Positions 9,132-18,056 of a stretch of DNA of 64,000 nt are shown piece by piece. The DNA is taken from positions 2,418,001-2,482,000 of the forward strand of contig NZ_SJPI01000001.1 in the NCBI RefSeq assembly GCF_007859865.1. Reading direction: 5' to 3'. The notes under the pieces were generated by a model. That model was given only the letters and a program-made list of their open reading frames with translations. It was not told where the DNA came from and did no database searches. The position numbers and the translations under genes are program-made. The DNA is from Rubripirellula amarantea. Its GTDB lineage: Bacteria > Planctomycetota > Planctomycetia > Pirellulales > Pirellulaceae. Every line of letters begins with the position of its first letter. The first letter of the stretch is position 1.

Positions 9132-10598
9132 ATGTCTATTCCCAAAATCCGGCACTCCCACGCCAACGACCACGAAGTTCGCGAAGGTGGCGACTACGTC
9201 CTGTATTGGATGATCGCGTTTCGCCGTCCAAGGTACAATTTTGCTCTGCAGCATGCTGTTGATCGAGCCAAGGAATTTGGAAAGCCGCTGGTCATTTTCG
9301 AGCCTTTGCGAGTACGGTATCGCTGGGCCAGTGATCGGCTTCATCGTTTCGTTATCGAAGGAATGCGAGACAACGCGAGGCACTTTCAGGATCGTCCCGT
9401 TACCTACTTCCCGTATGTGGAACCGAAGCCCGGGGCGGGCACTCCGCTGTTGCATCAGCTAGCCAAGTCGGCATGCACGGTTGTGACCGATGAGTACCCC
9501 TGTTTTTTCCTGCCGCACTTGATCGAAGCCGTCAAAGATCGGATTCCTGCTCGGCTTGAACTTGTCGATTCCAACGGTGTGATGCCACTTCGCACGCCGG
9601 AGCGGACTTTCACCGTCGCTCACAGCTATCGACGTTGGATGCAAAAGAACATTCTGGACGCACTGACCGAGATGCCTCGCGAAGATCCGCTCAAGCGGGT
9701 CAAACTTGCCAAGCTCGAATCACTTCCGTCCAAGATCCTTCGGAAGTGGCCGGCAGCGGACTTTGATTCACTCCTTGATGGAGACGGTCTTTCTAAGATT
9801 CCGATCGACCATTCGGTTGTCCCAAGTCCCGTCGTTACTGGAGGTCACATCGATGCTGGAAAGCGATTGGCCAAATTTGTTGACGAAACACTGGACGTGT
9901 ACAACGACGACCGAAATCACCCCGATGAGCACGCCACGTCTGGGTTGAGTCCCCACTTGCACTTTGGGCACCTATCGGCACATGAAATTGTGGCCGAGAT
10001 TTTCGACAAAGAGGAATGGACGCCGGATAAGGCATCAGCCGCCAATGGCAAGAACAGCGGATTTTGGAATACGAGCGAGCCAGCCGAAGCGTTTCTCGAC
10101 CAAGTCCTTACCTGGCGAGAAATGGGGTTCAACCTGTCGTTTCGTCATCCCGACACGTACGACAAATTCGATTCACTGCCTGATTGGTCAAAGAAAACTC
10201 TTTCGGAACACGAGCAGGACGAGCGGCCAGAGGTGTACTCACTCGAAGAATTTGAAAACGCTCAGACCCACGACGAACTTTGGAATTCGGCCCAGCGAGA
10301 ATTGGTGGAAACCGGAGTCATGCACAATTACATGCGAATGCTGTGGGGCAAGAAGATCCTCCACTGGACTGAAAACCCTCGCGACGCCCTCGAGGTGATG
10401 GTGCATCTGAACAACAAATACGGCCTCGATGGTCGCGATCCGAACTCCTACAGCGGCATTTTTTGGGTGCTTGGTCGGTACGATCGAGCGTGGGGACCCA
10501 AGCGGCCGGTGTTCGGTAGCGTTCGTTACATGACCAGCGACAGCGCCCGAAAGAAGCTGCGTTTAAAGGAATATTTGAAGCGTTTTCAGGCCGATTGA
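9132..10598 (+). CDS. phr: Class II deoxyribodipyrimidine (CPD) photolyase
   Basis: 488 residues, cytoplasmic. It repairs cyclobutane pyrimidine dimers in DNA using blue light, with FAD as catalytic cofactor. The N-terminal half is the alpha/beta antenna domain (DYVLYWMIAFRRPRYNFAL). The C-terminal half is the FAD-binding helical domain with class II hallmarks: FLDQVLTWREMGFNLSF, VMHNYMRMLWGKKILHW, LNNKYGLDGRDPNSYSGIFW and RPVFGSVRYM. The length is as expected for class II enzymes. It starts 91 bp after the response-regulator fusion on the same strand, so co-transcription is possible but not indicated. Photolyases are expected in surface-water planctomycetes. Confidence 0.95.
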   Translation: MSIPKIRHSHANDHEVREGGDYVLYWMIAFRRPRYNFALQHAVDRAKEFGKPLVIFEPLRVRYRWASDRLHRFVIEGMRDNARHFQDRPVTYFPYVEPKPGAGTPLLHQLAKSACTVVTDEYPCFFLPHLIEAVKDRIPARLELVDSNGVMPLRTPERTFTVAHSYRRWMQKNILDALTEMPREDPLKRVKLAKLESLPSKILRKWPAADFDSLLDGDGLSKIPIDHSVVPSPVVTGGHIDAGKRLAKFVDETLDVYNDDRNHPDEHATSGLSPHLHFGHLSAHEIVAEIFDKEEWTPDKASAANGKNSGFWNTSEPAEAFLDQVLTWREMGFNLSFRHPDTYDKFDSLPDWSKKTLSEHEQDERPEVYSLEEFENAQTHDELWNSAQRELVETGVMHNYMRMLWGKKILHWTENPRDALEVMVHLNNKYGLDGRDPNSYSGIFWVLGRYDRAWGPKRPVFGSVRYMTSDSARKKLRLKEYLKRFQAD

Positions 10599-10771
10599 AC
10601 GCTCGCGGTCGCTCCGTCGGCGACGATGGAAGGCGAAACCGCCGCTCAGAGTGGCCCAAAACGCCTATCTCCTAAGGATTTTCTTTAAAAGGCCTTGCTG
10701 TTTGGTTGGCTTACCGATAGATTCCTCGATTCAAATTTTCCGCCAAATCACCGTTTTCCCGCAGAAATATC

Positions 10772-11224
10772 GTGGTCGCTCAAGCTTCTTACATGGCCAA
10801 GCCTGGTCAAGTCGAAAAACAATGGCATATCGTCGACGCATCCGACGAAGTTCTCGGTCGTTTGGCCAGTGATATTGCTGTCGTTTTGATGGGCAAGCAT
10901 CGCCCCCAGTACACACCTCACGTGGACTGCGGCGACTTTGTGATCGTCACTAACGCTGAGAAAATCGCGATGACGGGTCGCAAGATGGATGTCCGGCACT
11001 ACACCTGGTACACCGGTCACCCTGGACTTCGTTTGGAAAGCTACGGCGATCGTCGAGACCGTAAGCCCGAAGATTTGATCTTCCACGCTGTTCGCCGCAT
11101 GTTGCCTAAGAACAAGCTGGCGACTCAAATGCTCAAGAAGCTGAAGATCTATGCAGGTCCCGAGCATCCACACACGGCGCAGCAACCGTCCGAATTGAAG
11201 CGGACCAGCAAGAAGGTCGGCTAA
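10772..11224 (+). CDS. rplM: 50S ribosomal protein L13
   Basis: 150 residues from a GTG at 10772; an ATG at 10793 (MAKPGQVEKQWHIVDA) would give 143 residues and is about as likely. L13 is an early-assembling large-subunit protein bound to 23S rRNA. Family blocks are evident: WHIVDASDEVLGRLAS near the start, GDFVIVTNAEKI, and VRRMLPKNKLATQMLKKLKIYAGPEHPH near the end. It heads the conserved rplM-rpsI pair, 61 bp before rpsI. No strong Shine-Dalgarno sequence decides between the two starts. Confidence 0.97.
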   Translation: MVAQASYMAKPGQVEKQWHIVDASDEVLGRLASDIAVVLMGKHRPQYTPHVDCGDFVIVTNAEKIAMTGRKMDVRHYTWYTGHPGLRLESYGDRRDRKPEDLIFHAVRRMLPKNKLATQMLKKLKIYAGPEHPHTAQQPSELKRTSKKVG

Positions 11225-11285
11225 ACGACTCTTTCGCGTCCTTTGTTATTAATCCAATATTCATTTCTAACGAAATCAACTTTCC

Positions 11286-11702
11286 ATGTCTGTCGTAGCT
11301 AAAAAAGACAAAATCAACGGCGATTGCCTGGGTACCGGTCGTCGCAAGAGCAGCGTTGCCCGTGTTCGCGTTCGCCCCGGCAGCGGAAACATCAAAATCA
11401 ACAACGTTCCTTTCGAGGAATACTTCGTCAACGACACTCACCGCACTCAAGTCATGCAAACACTTGATGTCGTTGAATGTGCCGGCAAGGTCGATGTTCT
11501 CGTCCGAGTCGGTGGCGGTGGAATGACTGGGCAAAGCGGTGCAGTCCGAATGGGATTGGCTCGTGCGTTGGTCAGCTTTGACGAATCCCTTCACGACGTT
11601 CTTCGTGAAGGCGGTTTCCTAACGCGAGATTCTCGCATGAAGGAACGTAAGAAGCCGGGTTTGCGTGGCGCACGTCGTGGCGTCCAGTTCAGCAAGCGTT
11701 AA
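11286..11702 (+). CDS. rpsI: 30S ribosomal protein S9
   Basis: 138 residues. S9 sits in the head of the small subunit, and its C-terminal Arg/Lys tail reaches the P-site tRNA. The sequence shows GTGRRKSSVARVRV near the N-terminus, GGGMTGQSGAVRMGLARALV in the middle, and the conserved end GARRGVQFSKR. The length is normal. It follows rplM as in most bacteria and is followed 85 bp later by infA, which is usually in the spc operon rather than here. Confidence 0.98.
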   Translation: MSVVAKKDKINGDCLGTGRRKSSVARVRVRPGSGNIKINNVPFEEYFVNDTHRTQVMQTLDVVECAGKVDVLVRVGGGGMTGQSGAVRMGLARALVSFDESLHDVLREGGFLTRDSRMKERKKPGLRGARRGVQFSKR

Positions 11703-11787
11703 TCTGTTGCCGATGTCTTCGGTGGCAAGGCTCGACAGCGTTGTCATACTGATAATGTTGTTCCATATGTCACCAGAGGTTTAAGTT

Positions 11788-12009
11788 TTGGGAAAGAAAG
11801 AAGATGCCTTCGAAGTCGAAGGCACTGTTACACAAGCACTCGCTAACACACGGTTCCGTGTCCAATTGGAAACGGGATCCGAGGTGATGGCGCACGTAGC
11901 TGGCCGAATGCGAAAGCACTTTATTCGTATCGTGCCCGGCGATAAGGTTCGCGTTGAGTTATCGCCCTACGATTTGACGAAAGGTCGAATCGTTTACCGG
12001 GAACGCTAA
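11788..12009 (+). CDS. infA: Translation initiation factor IF-1
   Basis: 73 residues, the standard length, starting at a TTG codon; AGAGGT at 11774-11779 is a well-spaced Shine-Dalgarno sequence and no ATG or GTG lies nearby in frame. IF-1 is an S1/OB-fold protein that occupies the 30S A site during initiation. Visible family features are [37 protein letters not shown] and the end [13 protein letters not shown]. Its location after rplM-rpsI is unusual compared with the spc operon location in many bacteria. A weak start codon on an initiation-factor gene could couple its expression to initiation capacity, which is inference. Confidence 0.96.
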   Translation: MGKKEDAFEVEGTVTQALANTRFRVQLETGSEVMAHVAGRMRKHFIRIVPGDKVRVELSPYDLTKGRIVYRER

Positions 12010-12063
12010 TTATCTAAGCGTTCTGTATTGAGTCGGCTCGTGACAAGGGCCGACCAAAGCTTG

Positions 12064-12087
12064 AGCGACCAACTGCTTTTGGTCGCT
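12064..12087 (+). terminator. Hairpin downstream of infA
   Basis: A perfect 9-bp stem AGCGACCAA/TTGGTCGCT with a 6-nt loop lies 55 bp after the infA stop. Only a weak T-rich stretch follows (GGCTGTTTCTGG), so it may be a poor intrinsic terminator or an RNA-stabilising stem. Confidence 0.45.
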
Positions 12088-12644
12088 GGCTGTTTCTGGC
12101 ACTTATGCTCGGCACGCCCCTACCGCACGTCAAGCAATTCATGCGGCACGCCAATTTGAGCAGTGCAGGCATCCCGTCTCGGGAAGAGCCTTATCGCTAC
12201 TCGGTCTGGGAAACGGACAGCATTGGATAATAGTCGTCCCTTGCCTTTGGCTATGCCTGATATGGTTGTCGTTGCTAGGGCTCGCTGTCGTTGTCTCAGT
12301 TCTATTTTGTCTTGGTTGTCGTGGCCCAAACTCTCGGTCGACGCATTGCCCAGGCAATAAGTCCAGATTCTGAGTCGTGGCTCTGAATCCAACGTCGCTA
12401 AACCTGGGCTTTAGGCTCAGCCGCTGGGATTAATTGTTGGCTACGGCTCTATGATTAGACTCGCCCCGATTAGATGCGCCCCGTTTACACAGGCCCCAGG
12501 CCTATGAACTTGTGCCCTAGAGACATTCCGTAATTTTGCGAGAATAACGAAACTCTTGGATGATCACTGGGGTAAACCCAGCATCAACGGTATCTCAATA
12601 TCAGTCACGGTTTTCCAAAACCCCAACTCCTTAGGACGAATTTC
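12088..12644. other. Non-coding stretch between infA and the next secreted-protein gene
   Basis: About 560 bp without a convincing reading frame; short frames on both strands lack any recognisable protein pattern. It must contain the promoter of the gene at 12645, but I cannot point to a convincing -35/-10 pair. No tRNA or known ncRNA fold is seen. Confidence 0.5.
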
Positions 12645-14381
12645 ATGCACAACGGATTCCGAAATCTCCACCTCAAGCCTGTTGCAGGAAGGCTGACACG
12701 CGTCGCCGTCGCTTGCACGATGGCGCTAAGCCTCGCATTGGCTCCCTGCCAGGAATCCTTGGCTCAGGAGAAATTCCAACCCAAGGCGTCGCCCGGTGCC
12801 ACCGCCAACGCAACCGAACCCGTGTTGGTCGTAACGCTTGGTTCAATCAACAAGCTGATGCAGGACATCAATTATGTTACGGCGGCCGTGGGGCAACCGA
12901 ATGCCGGAATGACCTTTGGGATGTTTGCCGGGATGTTCGCCCAGGGCATCAATTTAGATCAGCCCATCGGTGTGCTAGTACCATTGGTCGACGGCGCACC
13001 TCAGCCCATTGCATTGCTTCCGACTAACGACATCAAGGCCACGCTAAAGCGGCTCGAGGCGCAAACTGGTCCCGCCGATCAACTTGATGATGGCACTTTT
13101 GTGATCTCGGTCGGTGCCAACACGATCTTCATTCGCCAAATGGATTCGTGGGCAGCGCTGGCTCCGCAAAAGGATCTGTTGGACCTTGCACCGGCCGATC
13201 CGAGCAGTTTGTTTGACGGAATGGGCAATAAGTATGACCTCGCGTTTCGCATCAAGTTGCAGCAAGTTCCCGCAGAGACGCGCAACATGTTGGTTGCTCA
13301 AATCCGCCAAGGATTTGAACAAGCGATGCAAAAGCAGGCTGGTGGCAACCCAGACCAAGCTCGCGACGTCGCCGAAACAAGCATGAAGCAGCTAGAGCAA
13401 TTCATCAATGAAACCGATGAGCTCAATTTCGGGCTGAACATCGATCAAGCGAACAAAGAAATTGTCGCGGACACTGCTTTTGTCGCCGTCGACGGTACAA
13501 AGTTGGCATCACTTTACGGCGGGGCAAAACCGATTCCCTCTGCATTCGCTTCAGTCATTCGTGAGGATGCAGCCGCTTATTACCATGCGGCAACATCGAT
13601 TAGTCCAGAAGCAATTGATCAAACTCGAGCGAGCATGCAATCGAGTTTGGGCACTCTGGCGAGTGCACTTGAAAATGAAGATGACTTGAATCCTGCTCAA
13701 CGGGCCGACATCAAAGAGATGATCGATCGTATTGCCGAGCTCGCCATGGATTCGATTGCGGAAGGACGTGCCGATGTGGGAGCTCTGTTGCTGACCGATA
13801 CCGAGAAGTTCCAGTTCGTATTTGGGTCCTTCGTCTCGGACGGTTCTGAAGCTGCCCAGATTGCAAAAGACATTGCAGCCAAAGTCGAAGATGACGCTAG
13901 TGCACCGCGATTTGAATTTGATAGAAGCGTCTACAACGGTGTGACCATGCACCTGATCGAAGCCGACGTTCCCGAAAGTGAAGACGAAGCTCGCCGCGTA
14001 TTCGGCGATACGCTCCAGGTTCATATCGGTACCGGAGAAAAGTCCGTTTACGTCGCTATCGGACCTGATAGCGAGAATCTGCTGAAGGGTTTGATCGACA
14101 GCAAGGACGCCGACAAAGGTGCCGATCGTCCGATTGGTCAATTGAAGTTCCGCTTGTTGCCTATCCTAGAGTACGCCAACGCAGTGGAAGCCAACGACGC
14201 TATCTCGGCCATGATTGCTGAATTGTCTCGCTCCGCTGACCCAGGCTTGTTGACGGTTGTTCAGGATGTCATTCACAACGGTCAAGAGACAAAGATTACC
14301 GTTGGCGAAGGCTTGTTGAAGGCGATTGGTGCAGCCATCCAGCAGGCCCAGCAAGCGCAAATGCAGCAGGGGCAATTCTAG
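12645..14381 (+). CDS. Exported planctomycete protein of unknown function
   Basis: 578 residues. A signal peptide with an arginine-rich start (GRLTRVAVACTMALSLALAPC) ends near SLAQ-EKF at about residue 41. The mature protein alternates hydrophobic strands with helical, acidic stretches (TEPVLVVTLGSINKLMQDI, GVLVPLVDGAPQPIALLPT) and ends in a glutamine-rich tail (AIQQAQQAQMQQGQF). I do not recognise a characterised domain; proteins of this general layout are common in Pirellulaceae. The gene stands alone: the same-strand gene downstream is separated from it by a strong terminator. The C-terminal Gln-rich end is low complexity. Confidence 0.85.
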   Translation: MHNGFRNLHLKPVAGRLTRVAVACTMALSLALAPCQESLAQEKFQPKASPGATANATEPVLVVTLGSINKLMQDINYVTAAVGQPNAGMTFGMFAGMFAQGINLDQPIGVLVPLVDGAPQPIALLPTNDIKATLKRLEAQTGPADQLDDGTFVISVGANTIFIRQMDSWAALAPQKDLLDLAPADPSSLFDGMGNKYDLAFRIKLQQVPAETRNMLVAQIRQGFEQAMQKQAGGNPDQARDVAETSMKQLEQFINETDELNFGLNIDQANKEIVADTAFVAVDGTKLASLYGGAKPIPSAFASVIREDAAAYYHAATSISPEAIDQTRASMQSSLGTLASALENEDDLNPAQRADIKEMIDRIAELAMDSIAEGRADVGALLLTDTEKFQFVFGSFVSDGSEAAQIAKDIAAKVEDDASAPRFEFDRSVYNGVTMHLIEADVPESEDEARRVFGDTLQVHIGTGEKSVYVAIGPDSENLLKGLIDSKDADKGADRPIGQLKFRLLPILEYANAVEANDAISAMIAELSRSADPGLLTVVQDVIHNGQETKITVGEGLLKAIGAAIQQAQQAQMQQGQF

Positions 14382-14458
14382 TCTGGATATCTCTGGGGCA
14401 AACCGGATTTTCGCCACGGCGTGACTCACTTGCCTATGCAGAACTTACATGAACTTGA

Positions 14459-14490
14459 AACGCTGGCCGGACATACGGCCAGCGTTTTTT
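14459..14490 (+). terminator. Strong intrinsic terminator
   Basis: A perfect 11-bp stem AACGCTGGCCG/CGGCCAGCGTT with a 6-nt loop (GACATA) is followed directly by a run of T to 14490. It lies 77 bp after the stop of the 578-residue protein gene and ends only 1 bp before the ATG of the next gene. Confidence 0.92.
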
Positions 14491-14491
14491 A

Positions 14492-15493
14492 ATGCTCTTT
14501 TCATTCTCGTTTTTGGTCATCGGTTTCTTGAAACGCATACTACTGATTACGGTTCCAATCATCCTGGCTACCGTTGCATTGCTATTGGTGCGTTCGCGCA
14601 ACCTCGATGCGCGGACAACGACCATTTCCTCTCCTGCTCCCATTTCAACATCAGGCGTTGTTGAGTCGCCTCGTTCGGCAAGTGTCGCTGGTGCGTCGGG
14701 CGCAATTGCTTCTGCGGGGGCATCGGAGGCGTTGGGCAGCCATCGCGACATTCAAGTGCTGACGATGGCTCAGGTGATCGATCGAGCCAAGGCTGTGCGA
14801 GAATCTATGTCCGAAAATTTGTCGGACTACACGGCTCGTTTTGTTAAGCAAGAACGCGGCGACACCGGAGAGCTTGGCGAAGAAACCGTCATTCGTTTGA
14901 AGGTGCAAACGCGACTACGCAATTCTAGTGATGATGCTCCTATGCGTGTCTTCCTCCGCTTTGAAGCACCACAATCACAAGCTGGTCGCAAAGTGATATG
15001 GGGCAGCGATCTCTATGATGGCAAGATGGCTGTCCACGAAACGGGAATGCTTCTGGGGCTCAAGACGATCTATCTAGATCCCAATGGAATGATTGCGATG
15101 CAGGGCCAAAAGCACCCGGTAAGCGAAATCGGATTGGTCAAGCTGGTTGAGAAGTTAATCGAACGAGGAGGTGAAGATATTGATGATCCGGACCTTCAGA
15201 TCACGCTCACGCCGAACTACGAATTTGATGGTCGGCAAGTTGAATTCTTGCGAGTGGTGAGAACGAAACGCAAAGAGAAAAAGACTGACGACGACTATCA
15301 AACTGCCGAAATTTTCTTGGACGTCGACCGTCAACTCATTCTTCGTTATCGCAGTTTCGGTTGGCCGACGATTGATGGCGAGGAACCACCACTGCTGGAA
15401 TCCTACACCTACGAAAACGTCGAGTTAAACGTTGGTCTGACGGACACCGATTTTGATGTTACCAACCCCGAGTACGGTTATCCGGCATTCTAA
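14492..15493 (+). CDS. DUF1571 family membrane-anchored or exported protein
   Basis: 333 residues from the ATG at 14492; a TTG at 14528 would give a 321-residue protein starting MKRILLITVPIILA, a more typical signal or anchor and 37 bp beyond the preceding terminator, so I suspect it is the real start. One N-terminal hydrophobic segment is followed by a Ser/Ala-rich linker and then the DUF1571 domain (about residues 90-333): VIDRAKAVRESMSENLSDYT, FVKQERGD, VFLRFEAPQSQAGRKVIW and VEFLRVVRTKRKE. The domain resembles LolA/outer-membrane lipoprotein carriers in general strand pattern, but its function is unknown. It acts outside the cytoplasm. Confidence 0.85.
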   Translation: MLFSFSFLVIGFLKRILLITVPIILATVALLLVRSRNLDARTTTISSPAPISTSGVVESPRSASVAGASGAIASAGASEALGSHRDIQVLTMAQVIDRAKAVRESMSENLSDYTARFVKQERGDTGELGEETVIRLKVQTRLRNSSDDAPMRVFLRFEAPQSQAGRKVIWGSDLYDGKMAVHETGMLLGLKTIYLDPNGMIAMQGQKHPVSEIGLVKLVEKLIERGGEDIDDPDLQITLTPNYEFDGRQVEFLRVVRTKRKEKKTDDDYQTAEIFLDVDRQLILRYRSFGWPTIDGEEPPLLESYTYENVELNVGLTDTDFDVTNPEYGYPAF

Positions 15494-15688
15494 AAGTCGT
15501 GCAGACCATCGTCCATTCGTAACCGGTAAGAAATGCTTCATTGCGGGCGTTAAGTCGGCGGATGCTATTGTTGCCATCGCTTGCATTTGCACGCCTAAGT
15601 AATTCCTTCTCGCGCAAGAATGGTGATCCAAGCAGTCTCAATGAATCTATGGAATGCTTGGTTTCCAATGGCGAGTGAAGCACGCCGC

Positions 15689-17071
15689 TTAGTTCAGCTC
15701 ATTAGGCAGCCGGATGCGGATGCGTCGATACTCGACTTGTCCTCGGTCGCCTTCTAGTCCGATCGGTCCCTTCGCGGGCAGTGGCAAGGCTTGCTCTAGG
15801 ACTTCGCCGTTGCATGTGCAATGGGCTACGTCATCTTTGACCGTGATCTCAAGTTCGTTCCATTGCTGCGGTTGATATCGCTTGAGGTTCTTGTAAGGGC
15901 CGGCAAGTGAGTAATCGCGTACTTGTAATTGCGGCATGCGGATGAAGACGCCACTGTCGCTATTGACTGAAGCTCGAAATTCCAATCGTAACGTAAAGTC
16001 GCCATCGAACTCTTGCTTGGTCCACAATTGCTCGATCACTCGACCGCTGGATGGAGTGGTCACCACAATACGACCGGGCATCGCAACGAAACGACCGTTG
16101 GGTGACTGCGTTGAGCCGTCAAAATGGGTCACACTTTCAACCAATGGCCATGTGACTCCCTTTGGGTTGGATCCAAGCCAGCGTGCCCTTCCCTTTCGCA
16201 TTGGTTCAGGAGTAGGTCTGAACTGCCATCCGGTGAGATCCTTCCCGTTAAAAAGGCTTACGAATCCAGGCTCAACTTCGAAGTCATCGGCAACAAGATC
16301 AGTGAAGCCTAAAGTCGCAAAGATCGGTAGCAATGCAGCTCGCCATTTCGCGTAGCCAATTCCATTGGGATGGAGAAGGTCTGGAAATTCAGCCTCTTTG
16401 GCATCGCCGTTTTCATCAGCGAACAGTGTCCAGGTGTCGACAATGGTAACCTGGTCGTTCCCGCGAACTAGATCGCGAAGACCTTCATTGATTTGCTTGA
16501 TTTTCTCGGCGGGACGATTCTTGGTTTCGCTGCTTGGCATGACGAGGCACAGCACAATCGGCATCTCGGAATTATGTTCGTTCATCCGCTCTAGAATCAG
16601 CCCAATGTTGCCGACCGTGGACTCGGGCGTCGCACCTTCGTCAAGGTCATTGGTTCCCATCAGCATCACCACCGCAGTTGGCTTGAGTGATAAAACATCG
16701 TCTTCAAGACGCAGTAGCATGCCACGCGTCGTGTCGCCACTGATGCCTCGGTTAGCGACTTTGAATCCGTTTTCGGTGATCGGCGAGAAATCGTCTCGAA
16801 AATCATCGGCCCATCCCTGAGTGATTGAGTCGCCCAGAAAAACGATGGCACCCGTACTTTCAGCGGCGTTCTTCGCAAACGTCGTGCGTCGCTCATTCCA
16901 AATGTTTTTCATCCAGTCGTAGCGACGAATCGGACCGGTACCGGCAAGTCCTTCGTCGGTGGCTGGGATTTCGAAAGTGAGCGGCGCTAAAGTGGCTTCC
17001 TGGCCAACAAGCGGTTTGCCGAGCACGAGTAAAGCGAGAACTAGCGAGTATCCGATTGCAGCACGCAACAT
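15689..17071 (-). CDS. Secreted SGNH/GDSL hydrolase fused to a DUF1080 domain
   Basis: 460 residues with a signal peptide to about residue 24 (LVGQ-EAT). Residues 75-255 form an SGNH esterase/lipase domain with all four blocks: GDSI with nucleophile S82, NRGISGDTT with the oxyanion Gly, MGTNDLDE with N141, and DLLHPNG with the catalytic D231 and H234. Residues 270-460 are a DUF1080 (3-keto-disaccharide hydrolase/concanavalin-like) domain starting VSLFNGKDLTGWQF and ending VEYRRIRIRLP. The combination is typical of planctomycetes and suggests removal of acyl groups from carbohydrates outside the cytoplasm; the substrate is unknown. The gene is monocistronic, facing away from its upstream neighbour. 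Confidence 0.92.
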   Translation of the reverse strand: MLRAAIGYSLVLALLVLGKPLVGQEATLAPLTFEIPATDEGLAGTGPIRRYDWMKNIWNERRTTFAKNAAESTGAIVFLGDSITQGWADDFRDDFSPITENGFKVANRGISGDTTRGMLLRLEDDVLSLKPTAVVMLMGTNDLDEGATPESTVGNIGLILERMNEHNSEMPIVLCLVMPSSETKNRPAEKIKQINEGLRDLVRGNDQVTIVDTWTLFADENGDAKEAEFPDLLHPNGIGYAKWRAALLPIFATLGFTDLVADDFEVEPGFVSLFNGKDLTGWQFRPTPEPMRKGRARWLGSNPKGVTWPLVESVTHFDGSTQSPNGRFVAMPGRIVVTTPSSGRVIEQLWTKQEFDGDFTLRLEFRASVNSDSGVFIRMPQLQVRDYSLAGPYKNLKRYQPQQWNELEITVKDDVAHCTCNGEVLEQALPLPAKGPIGLEGDRGQVEYRRIRIRLPNELN

Positions 17072-17423
17072 GGGACATGACCTTCAGTAGGCGAGAAACA
17101 AAAGTACGATGATAACAAACACAGCCTGGGCAGGCTCGATGGTAGTTCGTAGCTCGTCTTGCCACGAACCATTTTATGGTTGGGGTCGGCGGAATGCCGA
17201 CCGCGGGTTTGCGGCGACGTCCTTGGCTGATAAAGAGCTCAGCCCGGTCGTTTGCTCTTCGCTTTGTTTAGCTCTCCCTGTGGGAGAGTGATGCCATGGA
17301 AAGCTTGAGTGCGAGTGCTCGGCTAGCTCTTTCGCGTCTTGTCTTGCGATGGATGAAAGTTGGTGACCAACGTTGATGATCCATTAGGGGACATGGCTAG
17401 CCGAGGCTCAAAGAACGTTTGAG
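17072..17423. other. Non-coding stretch between the SGNH gene and frr
   Basis: 350 bp without a supported gene. It contains an inverted repeat GGTCGGC/GCCGACC (17184-17202) and CTCAAA/TTTGAG directly after the frr stop (17407-17423). Neither has a T-run on the relevant strand. Confidence 0.4.
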
Positions 17424-17987
17424 TCAGCTTTCGGTGACTTCGTCTTCGCGAGCTTTTGCCATTTCAACGACCTGAGCTTCGAACTTTTTCGTTAGCTCTT
17501 GGACTTCTTCTTTCAGGCGATCGCGATCATCTTCGCTAATCTCTTTTGCCTTCTCGGCCGTGTCGGCTGCTTTGTTGGCATCACGACGGATGTTGCGAAT
17601 CGAAATCTTAGCTTCCTCGGAAAGCTCTTTGATTCGGGCAACCATCTTCTTGCGAACTTCCGTCGAAAGAGGCGGTACGTTCAGACGAATCATGCGGCCA
17701 TCGTTTTGAGGGTTCAGGCCGAGGTCGCCAGCTACGATGGCTTTTTCAATCTCTTTGATGGTCGAAGTGTCGTAAGGGCGAATGACAATTTGCTGAGGTT
17801 CTGGTGTGCCCACCGAGGCGAGTTGTTTCAAAGGTGTTGCGGAACCATAAACATCAACTTTAATGGAATCGACAAGTCCTGGTGTAGCGCGTCCGGTACG
17901 AATGCCCGATAGGTTGTGTTGCAGAACGGCGATTGCCTTATCCATACGTTCTTCTGCGTCGACGAGGGTTTCTTCAACTGACATCAT
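17424..17987 (-). CDS. frr: Ribosome recycling factor
   Basis: 187 residues, normal length. RRF with EF-G splits post-termination ribosomes. Family features: LVDAEERMDKAIAVL, LSGIRTGRATPGLVD (with the conserved RTGRA), ASVGTPEPQQIVIRPYD, NDGRMIRLNVPPLSTEVRKK and IRNIRRDANK. The start could be either of two consecutive ATG codons. It closes the conserved rpsB-tsf-pyrH-frr block, 69 bp downstream of pyrH. Confidence 0.98.
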   Translation of the reverse strand: MMSVEETLVDAEERMDKAIAVLQHNLSGIRTGRATPGLVDSIKVDVYGSATPLKQLASVGTPEPQQIVIRPYDTSTIKEIEKAIVAGDLGLNPQNDGRMIRLNVPPLSTEVRKKMVARIKELSEEAKISIRNIRRDANKAADTAEKAKEISEDDRDRLKEEVQELTKKFEAQVVEMAKAREDEVTES

Positions 17988-18056
17988 GCGTCCCTTTTTC
18001 CGAGGTGTGAAATAGCGTTTGAAAAGTTTGATACAGCGTGCAAGATCATGTGCGTC

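Noticed and set aside
12720-12770. Lipoprotein signal (LAPC) in the 578-residue exported protein
   Set aside because: Proline directly before the cysteine does not fit a lipobox; a signal peptidase I site a few residues later fits better.
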